From NCBI GenBank assembly GCA_019038645.1, contig JAHOYT010000041.1:1-33695 (forward strand): DNA of 33,695 nucleotides, given 5' to 3'. The notes below the pieces were generated by a model. That model saw only the letters and a list, made by a program, of their open reading frames with translations. It did no database searches and had not been told where the DNA came from. Each line of letters begins with the position of its first letter. The first letter of the stretch is position 1. The position numbers were made by a program, and so were the translations under genes. The DNA is from Bacteroidales bacterium. GTDB taxonomy: Bacteria; Bacteroidota; Bacteroidia; Bacteroidales; UBA12077. Of the stretch, positions 17,237-25,562 are shown piece after piece.

Positions 17237-18024
17237 TACCAAAACCTTATATAGCAAAATGGCAGGAGCAAGCGCCATGGAAAACATTTGCACAAATTGA
17301 ACAAGATTTAATAATAAGCAGAGCGTTGGTTGCAATATTTAGCGATGATATTTTGCGGGAAAACCTTGCCTTTAGAGGTGGAACAGCTATACATAAATTA
17401 TTTCTGAATCCGGCACCAAGATATTCAGAAGATATTGATCTGGTTCAAATAAAGGAAGGTGCAATTGGTGATATACTAGATAAAATTGATAAGGTAATTG
17501 ACTTTTTTGAAGAAAAGCGAAAAGTAAAACAGAAAACAAATAATAATACAATTGTTTACCGTTTTACTTCGGAACATGAAAATATACCTTTAAAATTAAA
17601 AATTGAGATAAACTGTAAAGAGCATTTTAGTGTGTTAGATTGGAAGAAGTTTCCTTTCGAAGTAGAAAATGAATGGTTTTCAGGAAAAGCTGATGTTAAT
17701 ACATATGAACTAAACGAACTTTTAGGAACGAAACTAAGAGCTTTATATCAGCGAAAAAAGGGTAGGGATTTATTTGATTTGTATTATGCGCATCAAAATG
17801 CTGGGCTTAACTATGATGAAATCATTCATTGTTATAATGAATATATGAATTTTGTGGTTGAAAAATCCCCAACAAAAAAGCAATTTTTATTGAATTTAGA
17901 AGAAAAACAAAATGATCCGGATTTTTCAGGAGATATGGAAGCTTTAATAAGATTGGGATTAGATTATAACCAGGAAGAAGCCTTTGATTGGATAAAAACA
18001 GAATTACTTGAGAAAATGGAATAA
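17233..18024 (+). CDS. abiEii: AbiEii family nucleotidyltransferase toxin
   Basis: A 263-residue nucleotidyltransferase-like toxin of the type IV AbiE system. Motif I is spread over FRGGTAIHKLF and PRYSEDIDLVQ (the DxD metal site). A later acidic strand is KLKIEINCKEHFSVLD. The helical region ELLGTKLRALYQRKKGRD, with LFDLYYAH, holds the conserved Lys and Asp of this family. Known AbiEii-like toxins transfer nucleotides, in characterised relatives to the 3' ends of tRNAs, causing reversible growth arrest and phage abortive infection. This is family knowledge, not shown here. The gene overlaps abiEi by 4 bp and is only 12 bp from the restriction enzyme gene, suggesting one defence operon. Confidence 0.9.
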   Translation: MIPKPYIAKWQEQAPWKTFAQIEQDLIISRALVAIFSDDILRENLAFRGGTAIHKLFLNPAPRYSEDIDLVQIKEGAIGDILDKIDKVIDFFEEKRKVKQKTNNNTIVYRFTSEHENIPLKLKIEINCKEHFSVLDWKKFPFEVENEWFSGKADVNTYELNELLGTKLRALYQRKKGRDLFDLYYAHQNAGLNYDEIIHCYNEYMNFVVEKSPTKKQFLLNLEEKQNDPDFSGDMEALIRLGLDYNQEEAFDWIKTELLEKME

Positions 18025-18036
18025 ATATAATTACCG

Positions 18037-21000
18037 ATGAAATTAAACCTCGTTAAACCCAGAAAAGCTCTAAACAAAGCTTTTCTTAAAGTAAAACCCA
18101 ACAGAAGCGAAATTGAGGTTTTTAAAACGAATCTCATAAAGCTTATTGATACGATTAACGAAAGTGAATCCGAAGAATTTCACAAGAATCTGGTTTCTCA
18201 ATTTCTTAAAGATACTTATTACAAAGACAATCATTTTATAAATACTAAGGGAAGAAATGATCTTGTTGTTCATAATGGCAAAGATGCAAAAAGCTCGGTT
18301 GGTGTAATTCTCGAAGCGAAAAAGCCAACCAATAAATCAGAGATGCTTCGAACCGATAAAATCAATTCAAAAGCTTTACAAGAATTGGTGTTGTACTTTT
18401 TACGTGAACGAATTACATTAAAAAACCATGATATTAGATTTATTGTAGCTACCAATATTTATGAGTGGTTTATTTTCGATGCAAGTCTTTTCGAAAAGGA
18501 ATTTGCTCAGAATAAAACATTGGTTAAGCAATTTATCGATTTTGAAGAAGCCAGACTTTCGGGAACTAAAACAGATTTCTTTTACAAAGAAATTGCCGAA
18601 CCGGCAATCGAAAATATTAAAAACGAAATCGAATTTACGTATTTCGATATTCGGGAATACGATAAACCTTTACGAAACGATGATAAGAAGGATGACAACA
18701 AACTCATTGCGTTGTATAAACTCTTATCGCCTGAGCATCTTTTAAAATTACCTTTCGCTAATGATAGCAATAGTCTTGATAAATCATTTTATACTGAATT
18801 ACTTCATATAATCGGCTTAAGCGAAACGAAGGAAGGAAGTAAAAAGCTTATCGGTCGTAAATCAGATAATGAAAGGAATCCGGGTTCTTTACTGGAAAAT
18901 ACAATGACAATTTTACAATATGAAGATTGTCTTGGTCAGATAAAAGCTTCGAATTATGGAGCAACTAAAGATGAACAACTGTATAGTGTTGCTTTGGAAT
19001 TGGGGATAACCTGGATTAATCGTATTTTATTTTTAAAGTTACTCGAAGGACAATTAATTAAATATCATAAGGGTGATAGTTCATATAAATTTTTAAACAT
19101 TGAACATATACCTGATTACGATGCATTGAACAAATTGTTTTTTCAGGTATTGGCTATTAAAGAAAGTGAACGAAGTGAATTAGTAAAAAAGAAATTTGGT
19201 AAAATACCTTACCTGAACAGTTCATTGTTTGAACCTAACGAATTAGAACATAAAACAGTTCGAATAAGTAACCTGGAAGATGAGTATAACATTCCGATAA
19301 TAAATTCAACCGTTCTTAAAGATAAAACAGGGAAACGTTTAAAAAACGAAATGAATACACTGGAATACATGTTTCGTTTTTTGGATGCTTATGATTTTGC
19401 CAGTGAAGGATCAGAAGATATACAGGAGGATAATAAAAGATTAATTAATGCATCGGTACTTGGTTTAATATTTGAGAAAATAAACGGTTACAAAGACGGT
19501 TCGTTTTTTACTCCCGGTTTTATAACCATGTACATGACCAGGGAAACTATTCGCAGGGCAGTAGTTCAGAAGTTTAACGAAACTAAAAATTGGGATTGTA
19601 AAGATTTTAATGAGTTATATGATAAAATTGAAGATAAAAAAGAAGCAAACAACATTATCAATAGTTTAAAGATTTGTGATCCGGCAGTAGGTTCAGGACA
19701 CTTTTTGGTTTCTGCATTAAATGAGATTATAACTATTAAAAGTGAACTAAAAATTTTACGCGATAGGGAAGGAAAAACTTTCCGTGATTATCATGTAGAA
19801 GTAGTGAACGACGAATTGATCATAACTGATGAAGATGGCAGTTTTTTTGAATACAACCCAAATAGCCATGAAAGCCAAAGAGTACAGAAAGCCTTATTTC
19901 ATGAGAAACAAACCATTATTGAGAACTGCTTGTTTGGTGTAGATATTAACCCAAACTCAGTTAAAATTTGCCGCTTGCGTTTATGGATTGAGCTTTTAAA
20001 GAATGCTTATTACAGGCAGGGAACAGATGAACTGGAAACTCTTCCAAATATAGATATTAATATAAAATGTGGCAACTCGCTAATAAGCCGATATGGATTA
20101 GATGCCGATATTAAAAAGGCCTTAAAAAAGAGTAAATGGAACATTGATAGTTATCGTTTGGCTGTTTCGACTTACCGTAATGCAAAAAGCAAGGATGAAA
20201 AGAGAGCAATGACAGAATTAATTGATAAAATTAAAAACGATTTTGAAAGTGAAATTGCAGCAAATGATAAACGGGTTTTAAAGTTAAATAAACTGAAAGG
20301 TGAATTGTTTGCATTAACTACCCAAACTACAATATTTGAGCAAACAAAAAGAGAAAAAATAGCTTGGAATAAAAAGGTAAAGAAACTTACTGTTGATATT
20401 GAAAAACTGGAAACCGAACTGAAAGAAATACGAAACAATAAAATTTATGAAAACGCTTTTGAATGGCGTTTTGAATTCCCTGAAGTGCTCAATGACGATG
20501 GTAGTTTTTTAGGATTTGATGTGGTAATTGGGAACCCACCTTATATAAGGCAAGAGTTATTCTCGGAAATTAAACCATACCTAAAGAGTACATTTAAAGT
20601 TTATAATGCTATTGCAGATTTGTTAACTTATTTCGTTGAGCTTAGTAACAATATCTTAAGATATAAAGGAACTTTCCAATTCATCATTTCGAATAAATTT
20701 ACTAGAGCAAATTATGGTAAGGAATTAAGAATTTTTCTTTCAGAAAAATGTAGATTAACTCATTTTATTGATTTTAGTGGATTGCCTGTTTTTGATGAAG
20801 CTACGGTGGATGCTTCAATTTTGGGATTTGTTAAGGAGTTAAATATAGATAGTAAGTTAATTTATGCTGATATAATAAAATCAGAGTTTGATCCCAATGA
20901 CTTTAATAACTATTTGAATCTTATAAAGGAAGATGTTGAGCAAATTAATTTAAGTAATATTTCTTGGAATTTTGAAAAACAGGAAATACTTGAAATAAAG

Positions 21001-21840
21001 AAAAAAGTTGAAGCGCAAGGTATACCCTTAAAGAATTGGAATATATCTATTAATTATGGATTAAAAACAGGCTTGAATGAAGCATTTGTAATAGACTCTA
21101 ATAAGAAGAATGAACTTATAGCTCAAGATCCTAAAAGCTCCGAAGTTTTAAAACCGCTATTACGTGGAAGAGACCTACAAAGATGGAAAGCAGACTTTGC
21201 AGATCTATGGTTAATTTATATTCCATGGCATTTCCCATTGCATGAAGATTCAAGTATACAAGGAGCTTCCTTAGCTGCAGAAGAAGAGTTTAAGCAAAGA
21301 TATAATGTGGTTTACAATCATCTTCTTACATTTAAAAATAAATTATCAAATAGAAATAAGGCAGAAACTGGAATCCGATATGAATGGTATGCTTTACAAA
21401 GATTTGGGGCTAAATATTGGCAAGACTTTGAAAAGCCCAAAATTATATATCCCAATATGACTAAGTATTTACCATTTGTTTTAGATATTGACGACTATTT
21501 TTATCATAATGATAAATCTTTTCATATAGTTGCAGACCAAATTTATTGGCTTATTGGATTTTTAAATTCAACTTTATTCAAATTTTGTTTTAAAGATAAT
21601 TTTGCTGAACTGCTTGGTGGTACAAGGGAATTGAGAAAGGTTTTTTTTGAACCAATACCTGTTAAACAAATCTCAGAGATAGAAGAGCTGCCATTTAAGG
21701 AGAAAATCACCGAAATTTTAGGTATAAAGAAACAAGACCCTAAAGCAGATACTGGTGCACTTGAAAAAGAAATAGACCAATTGGTTTATGAATTATATGG
21801 TTTAACAGAAGAAGATATTGAGATTGTAGAGAATAGTTAG
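18037..21840 (+). CDS. Type IIG-like restriction-modification enzyme (Eco57I/TaqI-type methyltransferase fused to a nuclease domain)
   Basis: A single 1267-residue polypeptide. Near the N-terminus, NDLVV (Asp75) and VILEAKKP (Glu93-x-Lys95) resemble a PD-(D/E)xK nuclease core. The SAM-binding motif I is KICDPAVGSGHFLVSA (about residue 548 on), followed by LFGVDINPNSVKICRLRLW (about residue 636). The catalytic motif IV is VIGNPPYIRQ (NPPY at about 833-836), typical of N6-adenine methylases. A coiled-coil-like stretch (about residues 690-800) lies between. The C-terminal part (PLLRGRDLQRWKADF and after) resembles a TaqI-type target-recognition domain. One protein would thus cut, methylate and recognise. 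The recognition site cannot be deduced. No stop or frameshift interrupts it. It follows AbiEii by 12 bp and ends in a strong terminator. Confidence 0.92.
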   Translation: MKLNLVKPRKALNKAFLKVKPNRSEIEVFKTNLIKLIDTINESESEEFHKNLVSQFLKDTYYKDNHFINTKGRNDLVVHNGKDAKSSVGVILEAKKPTNKSEMLRTDKINSKALQELVLYFLRERITLKNHDIRFIVATNIYEWFIFDASLFEKEFAQNKTLVKQFIDFEEARLSGTKTDFFYKEIAEPAIENIKNEIEFTYFDIREYDKPLRNDDKKDDNKLIALYKLLSPEHLLKLPFANDSNSLDKSFYTELLHIIGLSETKEGSKKLIGRKSDNERNPGSLLENTMTILQYEDCLGQIKASNYGATKDEQLYSVALELGITWINRILFLKLLEGQLIKYHKGDSSYKFLNIEHIPDYDALNKLFFQVLAIKESERSELVKKKFGKIPYLNSSLFEPNELEHKTVRISNLEDEYNIPIINSTVLKDKTGKRLKNEMNTLEYMFRFLDAYDFASEGSEDIQEDNKRLINASVLGLIFEKINGYKDGSFFTPGFITMYMTRETIRRAVVQKFNETKNWDCKDFNELYDKIEDKKEANNIINSLKICDPAVGSGHFLVSALNEIITIKSELKILRDREGKTFRDYHVEVVNDELIITDEDGSFFEYNPNSHESQRVQKALFHEKQTIIENCLFGVDINPNSVKICRLRLWIELLKNAYYRQGTDELETLPNIDINIKCGNSLISRYGLDADIKKALKKSKWNIDSYRLAVSTYRNAKSKDEKRAMTELIDKIKNDFESEIAANDKRVLKLNKLKGELFALTTQTTIFEQTKREKIAWNKKVKKLTVDIEKLETELKEIRNNKIYENAFEWRFEFPEVLNDDGSFLGFDVVIGNPPYIRQELFSEIKPYLKSTFKVYNAIADLLTYFVELSNNILRYKGTFQFIISNKFTRANYGKELRIFLSEKCRLTHFIDFSGLPVFDEATVDASILGFVKELNIDSKLIYADIIKSEFDPNDFNNYLNLIKEDVEQINLSNISWNFEKQEILEIKKKVEAQGIPLKNWNISINYGLKTGLNEAFVIDSNKKNELIAQDPKSSEVLKPLLRGRDLQRWKADFADLWLIYIPWHFPLHEDSSIQGASLAAEEEFKQRYNVVYNHLLTFKNKLSNRNKAETGIRYEWYALQRFGAKYWQDFEKPKIIYPNMTKYLPFVLDIDDYFYHNDKSFHIVADQIYWLIGFLNSTLFKFCFKDNFAELLGGTRELRKVFFEPIPVKQISEIEELPFKEKITEILGIKKQDPKADTGALEKEIDQLVYELYGLTEEDIEIVENS

Positions 21841-21842
21841 TT

Positions 21843-21869
21843 GAGCTAAGAACATTTAGCTCTTTTTTT
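21843..21869 (+). terminator. Terminator after the type IIG-like enzyme
   Basis: GAGCTAA (21843-21849) pairs perfectly with TTAGCTC (21856-21862) around loop GAACAT, followed by seven T's. It begins 3 bp after the enzyme's stop codon. Confidence 0.88.
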
Positions 21870-21884
21870 GTATAATAATAAATA

Positions 21885-22029
21885 GGATCAAATTGATCCG
21901 GGAAGTTGCAGAGGAATCAACTTCTGTAATTTTTAAAAAGATTATTATGAATAAAGTAATAATCTTAATCATAGAAATTAGGTTGCTGATTGTCTCTGTA
22001 ATTTTTTTATTAATAGTTTTAAAACTATT
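21885..22029. repeat. Cluster of inverted repeats
   Basis: Four inverted repeats lie within 145 bp: 21885-21899 (GGATCAA/TTGATCC around one A); 21902-21924 (GAAGTTG/CAACTTC, 9-nt loop); 21938-21966 (AAGATTATTA/TAATAATCTT, 10-bp perfect stem, 9-nt loop); 22012-22029 (AATAGTTTT/AAAACTATT, perfect 18-bp palindrome). Another follows at 22043-22070. No gene explains them. They lie beside a recombinase relic, so a recombination-site role is possible but unproven. Confidence 0.75.
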
Positions 22030-22042
22030 GTATTAAAAACTG

Positions 22043-22070
22043 GAAAAGGATTGTTATTACAATCCTTTTC
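22043..22070 (-). terminator. Hairpin at the 3' end of the integrase relic
   Basis: GAAAAGGATTG (22043-22053) pairs perfectly with CAATCCTTTTC (22060-22070) around loop TTATTA. Read on the minus strand, it directly follows the relic's stop codon and is followed by CCAGTTTTTAAT, so it is probably the old integrase terminator. The T run is short, hence moderate confidence. Confidence 0.5.
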
Positions 22071-22300
22071 TTATGATACTGCTGCTCTAATTGCTTTTTC
22101 AGTCGAATCTTTTAAAGTTTCTTCTTTAAAACTATCCAGGTAAACTTGAGTTCTTTCGGTTTTAGCGTGTCCAAGTTGTTCCGAAATTAATTCTGTAGAT
22201 TCTTATACCATTATTAGTGTCGTAGCAAACATATACCCTGGAATTATACGAAGTAATTTTTTTGTTAATTTTTAATTCTTTTTGGCGTTTTGGTCTCAAA
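22071..22300 (-). pseudogene. Decayed tyrosine recombinase, C-terminal remnant
   Basis: Read leftward, the sequence encodes pieces of the end of a phage-type integrase: RQKELKINKK and ITSYNSR, then after a frame change MFATTLIMV, a stop codon, and ESTELISEQLGHAKTERTQV followed by YLDSF..LKDSTEKAI to a TAA at 22071-22073. These line up with the integrase at 29090-29752 (SYVSRHTFATILNYL, SEQLGHANEKTTKGYL, LKDSTDKAVNAVL). One frameshift and one in-frame stop, plus absence of the N-terminal parts, show it is dead. The two sequences are well diverged, so they come from different recombinases, not a recent duplication. Confidence 0.8.
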
Positions 22301-22536
22301 ATGCTGTTAGTATAATATTTTGCAGATATTAAATCTTAAATTCATATCACATTTCTTTTGTTTAATCTTTCGTCAACTTGTTAAATCAAAAAAATGTATT
22401 ACTTTCATTGTCAATTTGATAATTATAAATTGAGAGTTACCTATTAATATAATGTTTTGACGTTCTAGGCAATGATAAAATATCAAATTAAACATATTTT
22501 TGATTATATTAACTTTTGAATTAAAACCAATTGATA

Positions 22537-25509
22537 ATGAAAAAACTAATAGTTATACTCACATATTTTCATATAGTATTATTCATTTTCCTATCTTCAT
22601 TGTTGAACAGTTTTGGACAAGTAAGTACTACTTGCGTTGTTCTAAGTGATGCATTTATAACTGAAGAAGCACCAGATAACAACTTTGGCGCAGGGAGTTT
22701 ATTGATTGGTAAACAGACAAATGGAGAAAGATATGCACCATTAATAAAATTTGATTTAAGTTCGATCCCAAGTGGAGCAACTATAACTAATGCTACTATG
22801 ACCTTGACATATCATACTTCTTTTACCCAGGATATAGTAAATGGAGTGGCTTACAGAATTACAAATTCATGGGTAGAAAATTCAGTGACATGGGGTGATG
22901 TTTCGTATGATAATTCAGTTGGTGGCACTATTACTACTAGTAATGGACCATCTACTATTACAATAACCTGTTATACTGTAGTTAAAAAATGGATAGAAGA
23001 TGGTTATACAAATTATGGTTTTATATTAATGCCAACAGAAGGCAGTATAGATTATAATAGTGCTGCTTTTTATTCAAAAGAGGATCTCAGCTCTCTGGAA
23101 CCAACATTGTTAGTATATTATACAATGCCAACTCCAGATATAACTGTACAAAATCCTAGTGTAACACCAACAACTGTATGTGCCGGTGGTACAATAAATG
23201 TTAGTTGCGATCATTATTGTACTGACGGTTCTGATGAAACTCCTAATGTTGGCTATTATTTGTCAACAAATACTACATGTACTACTTCTGACACATACCT
23301 TGGTGATGATGGATCTTCTATATGTGGTTCTGATCCATACGATGTAGAAAGTGAAACTGTGATAATACCAGAAGAAACAAGTCCTGGTACATATTATGTT
23401 TGCTTCTTAGGAGATTATTTAGATGAAGTTAGTGAAACTAATGAAAGTAACAATTGTGAGTATATTCAAATAACTGTAAATTCTCCACAACCAACTGCTC
23501 AATTTTCAGCGTCCAGCACAAACATTGTTGAAGGAGATTGTATAAATTTCACTGACCAAAGTGCCAATAGTCCTACAAGCTGGTCATGGACATTCACAGG
23601 TGCTATACCAACTTCTTCGACTTCTCAAAATCCAAGCAATATATGTTACAGTACAGCAGGATCATATCAAGTTTCTTTAACTGCTACAAATTCTTGCGGC
23701 TCAGATACAGAAACAAAAACTTCATATATTACTGTTACTGAATCCTCTCTACCCGTTGCTGATTTTACGGCTTCATCAACCAGTATCTTTGAAAACGATT
23801 GCATTGATTTTACTGACTTGACTACTAATAGTCCTGCTAATTGGTCATGGACATTTTCTGGGGGTAGCCCAGGTTCTTCAACATCACAAAATCCAAGTAA
23901 TATATGTTACAGTACAGCAGGAACATATCAAGTTTCTTTAACTGCAACAAGTTCAGATGGTTCAGATACAGAAACAAAATCTTCATATATTACTGTTACT
24001 GAATCCTCTCAACCCGTTGCTGATTTTACAGTTTCATCAACCAGTATCTTTGAGAATGATTGCATTAATTTTACTGACTTGACTGATAATAGCCCTACAA
24101 GTTGGTCATGGACATTTTCAGGAGCTAGTCCAGGTTTTTCAACATTACAAAATCCAAGCAATATATGTTACAGTACAGCAGGAACTTATCAAGTTTCTTT
24201 AACTGCAACAAATCCAGAAGGTTCAGATACTGATACAAAAACTTCATATATTACTGTTAATTCATCTTTGCCACCTGTTTCTGATTTTACCGTTTCTTCA
24301 ACCAGTATCTGTGAAAATGATTGTATAAATTTTACTGACTTGACTGATAATAGCCCTACAAGTTGGTCATGGACATTTTCAGGAGCTAGTCCAGGTTATT
24401 CAACATTACAAAATCCAAGCAATATATGTTACAGCACAGCAGGAACTTATCAAGTTTCTTTAACAGCAACAAATTTAAATGGTTCAGATACAGAAACAAA
24501 AACTTTATATATTACAGTTAATCCTCCACCTATAATTACCATAACCGGAGATAACCCTGTATGTTCCGGCACAGAAAAAATGTACAACACAGATAATAAT
24601 GTGGATCATACTTACCTTTGGATAGTAAACGGGGGTAGTATCATTTCAGGGCAAAATACCAGCCAGGTTAATATTGAATGGGGTGATCTTGCTCAGGGAA
24701 CGATTTCTTTAACAGAAACCATAAATTCTACTGGTTGTTCAGCAAGCGAAGATTCTGTGATTACAATTAACCCAACTCCGGCTATTCAAAGTATTTTTGG
24801 GGAAAATAACGCTTGTATTTATTCCACGCTTACTTACGGGATTGTAAACGATGAAAATAGTTTGCTTTGGCAGGCAGATGGAGGGATTGTTGATAATGAA
24901 ACCCAAAAAATTACAAATATTTATTGGGAACAAACAGGCGAAAATGAAATAAGACTTACAGAAACAAACAGTTTTGGATGTGCAGTGGAATCTATTCTTA
25001 CCGTAAATGTTGCTGATAAGACATTATTAGATGTCCCGGAAATTAAGATTAAATTTGGTTCCCTATTAATTGGAACAAATCTTCTGAATGCATTTGCTTC
25101 ATATCAATGGTACAACGAGGAAGGATTAATTTCTAGTGCAACTGAACAGTTCTACGATGCACCATTACCCTTAAGCGGAGAGTATTATCTTATTGCAACC
25201 GATAATAATACCTGTAAGGCAGAATCAAATCATTTAGTGTTTGATGGTTCGAAATCTTACGGTAGTATATTAGTTTATCCGAATCCTGTAAGTGAAGAGT
25301 TATCTATTCAGTTTCTGGAACAGGGTTATGTTGATGTTAATATCAAGTTGTATAGCAGTTTAGGGCAGGTTGGTATCATTAAAACTATAGATAACAGGGA
25401 TTACCTTAAAAAAATAAATACAGCAGATTTGAGTGAGGGTATTTATTTCCTTAACATAGAATGTAAGGGAGAAATTATTTATAGCGAAAAGATTATTATA
25501 CAACATTGA
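22537..25509 (+). CDS. Secreted DNRLRE/PKD-repeat protein with T9SS sorting domain
   Basis: A 990-residue exported protein. The frame can be read from a TTG at 22531, but the ATG at 22537 (MKKLIVILTYFHIVLF) gives the signal peptide. Domains in order: a DNRLRE-like region (about residues 30-195, with DNNFGAGS, APLIKFDLSS, WVENSVTWGDV and LEPTLLVYY); a CARDB-like region rich in Cys (to about 315, ending DEVSETNESNNCEYIQITV); four PKD domains of 87 residues each; two more Ig/PKD-like segments (NPVCSGTEKMY.., GENNACIYSTLTY..); and a C-terminal T9SS type A domain (VYPNPVSEELSIQF, LSEGIYFLNI, KIIIQH). It should be exported by the T9SS, whose sortase PorU is encoded at the left of this window. It heads a likely three-gene operon. 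No enzyme domain is visible; an adhesive or structural role is an inference. Confidence 0.88.
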   Translation: MKKLIVILTYFHIVLFIFLSSLLNSFGQVSTTCVVLSDAFITEEAPDNNFGAGSLLIGKQTNGERYAPLIKFDLSSIPSGATITNATMTLTYHTSFTQDIVNGVAYRITNSWVENSVTWGDVSYDNSVGGTITTSNGPSTITITCYTVVKKWIEDGYTNYGFILMPTEGSIDYNSAAFYSKEDLSSLEPTLLVYYTMPTPDITVQNPSVTPTTVCAGGTINVSCDHYCTDGSDETPNVGYYLSTNTTCTTSDTYLGDDGSSICGSDPYDVESETVIIPEETSPGTYYVCFLGDYLDEVSETNESNNCEYIQITVNSPQPTAQFSASSTNIVEGDCINFTDQSANSPTSWSWTFTGAIPTSSTSQNPSNICYSTAGSYQVSLTATNSCGSDTETKTSYITVTESSLPVADFTASSTSIFENDCIDFTDLTTNSPANWSWTFSGGSPGSSTSQNPSNICYSTAGTYQVSLTATSSDGSDTETKSSYITVTESSQPVADFTVSSTSIFENDCINFTDLTDNSPTSWSWTFSGASPGFSTLQNPSNICYSTAGTYQVSLTATNPEGSDTDTKTSYITVNSSLPPVSDFTVSSTSICENDCINFTDLTDNSPTSWSWTFSGASPGYSTLQNPSNICYSTAGTYQVSLTATNLNGSDTETKTLYITVNPPPIITITGDNPVCSGTEKMYNTDNNVDHTYLWIVNGGSIISGQNTSQVNIEWGDLAQGTISLTETINSTGCSASEDSVITINPTPAIQSIFGENNACIYSTLTYGIVNDENSLLWQADGGIVDNETQKITNIYWEQTGENEIRLTETNSFGCAVESILTVNVADKTLLDVPEIKIKFGSLLIGTNLLNAFASYQWYNEEGLISSATEQFYDAPLPLSGEYYLIATDNNTCKAESNHLVFDGSKSYGSILVYPNPVSEELSIQFLEQGYVDVNIKLYSSLGQVGIIKTIDNRDYLKKINTADLSEGIYFLNIECKGEIIYSEKIIIQH
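23491..24534 (+). repeat. Four tandem 261-bp repeats encoding PKD domains
   Basis: Repeat starts are 23491, 23752, 24013 and 24274, an exact 261-bp (87-codon) period with no indels. Each encodes a domain beginning P-x-A/S-x-F and containing INFTD or IDFTD, SWSWTFSG-like, NPSNICYSTAG and YQVSLTAT motifs. Repeats 3 and 4 are nearly identical through their central part, which implies recent duplication or gene conversion. Confidence 0.92.
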
Positions 25510-25562
25510 TTTTTATTTAAAAAATAATAAATAACAGTTTCTATTCAAGTAAAATTAAATTC

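Larger units (their letters stand above)
21870..22536. other. Long gene-free stretch with inverted repeats and an integrase relic
   Basis: No intact gene is seen between the type IIG-like enzyme and the PKD-protein gene. The left part (21885-22070) holds five inverted repeats, listed separately. The middle (22071-22300) is a decayed tyrosine-recombinase 3' end on the minus strand. The right part (22301-22536) is very AT-rich. A TATTTTTG (22495-22502) resembles a -7 box for the downstream gene but lacks a correctly spaced upstream box. Confidence 0.8.

Noticed and set aside
22531-22536. TTG starts at 22531, 26880 and 33492 (minus) for the PKD, caspase and kinase genes
   Set aside because: In each case an in-frame ATG lies 2 to 8 codons downstream and gives a better N-terminus.
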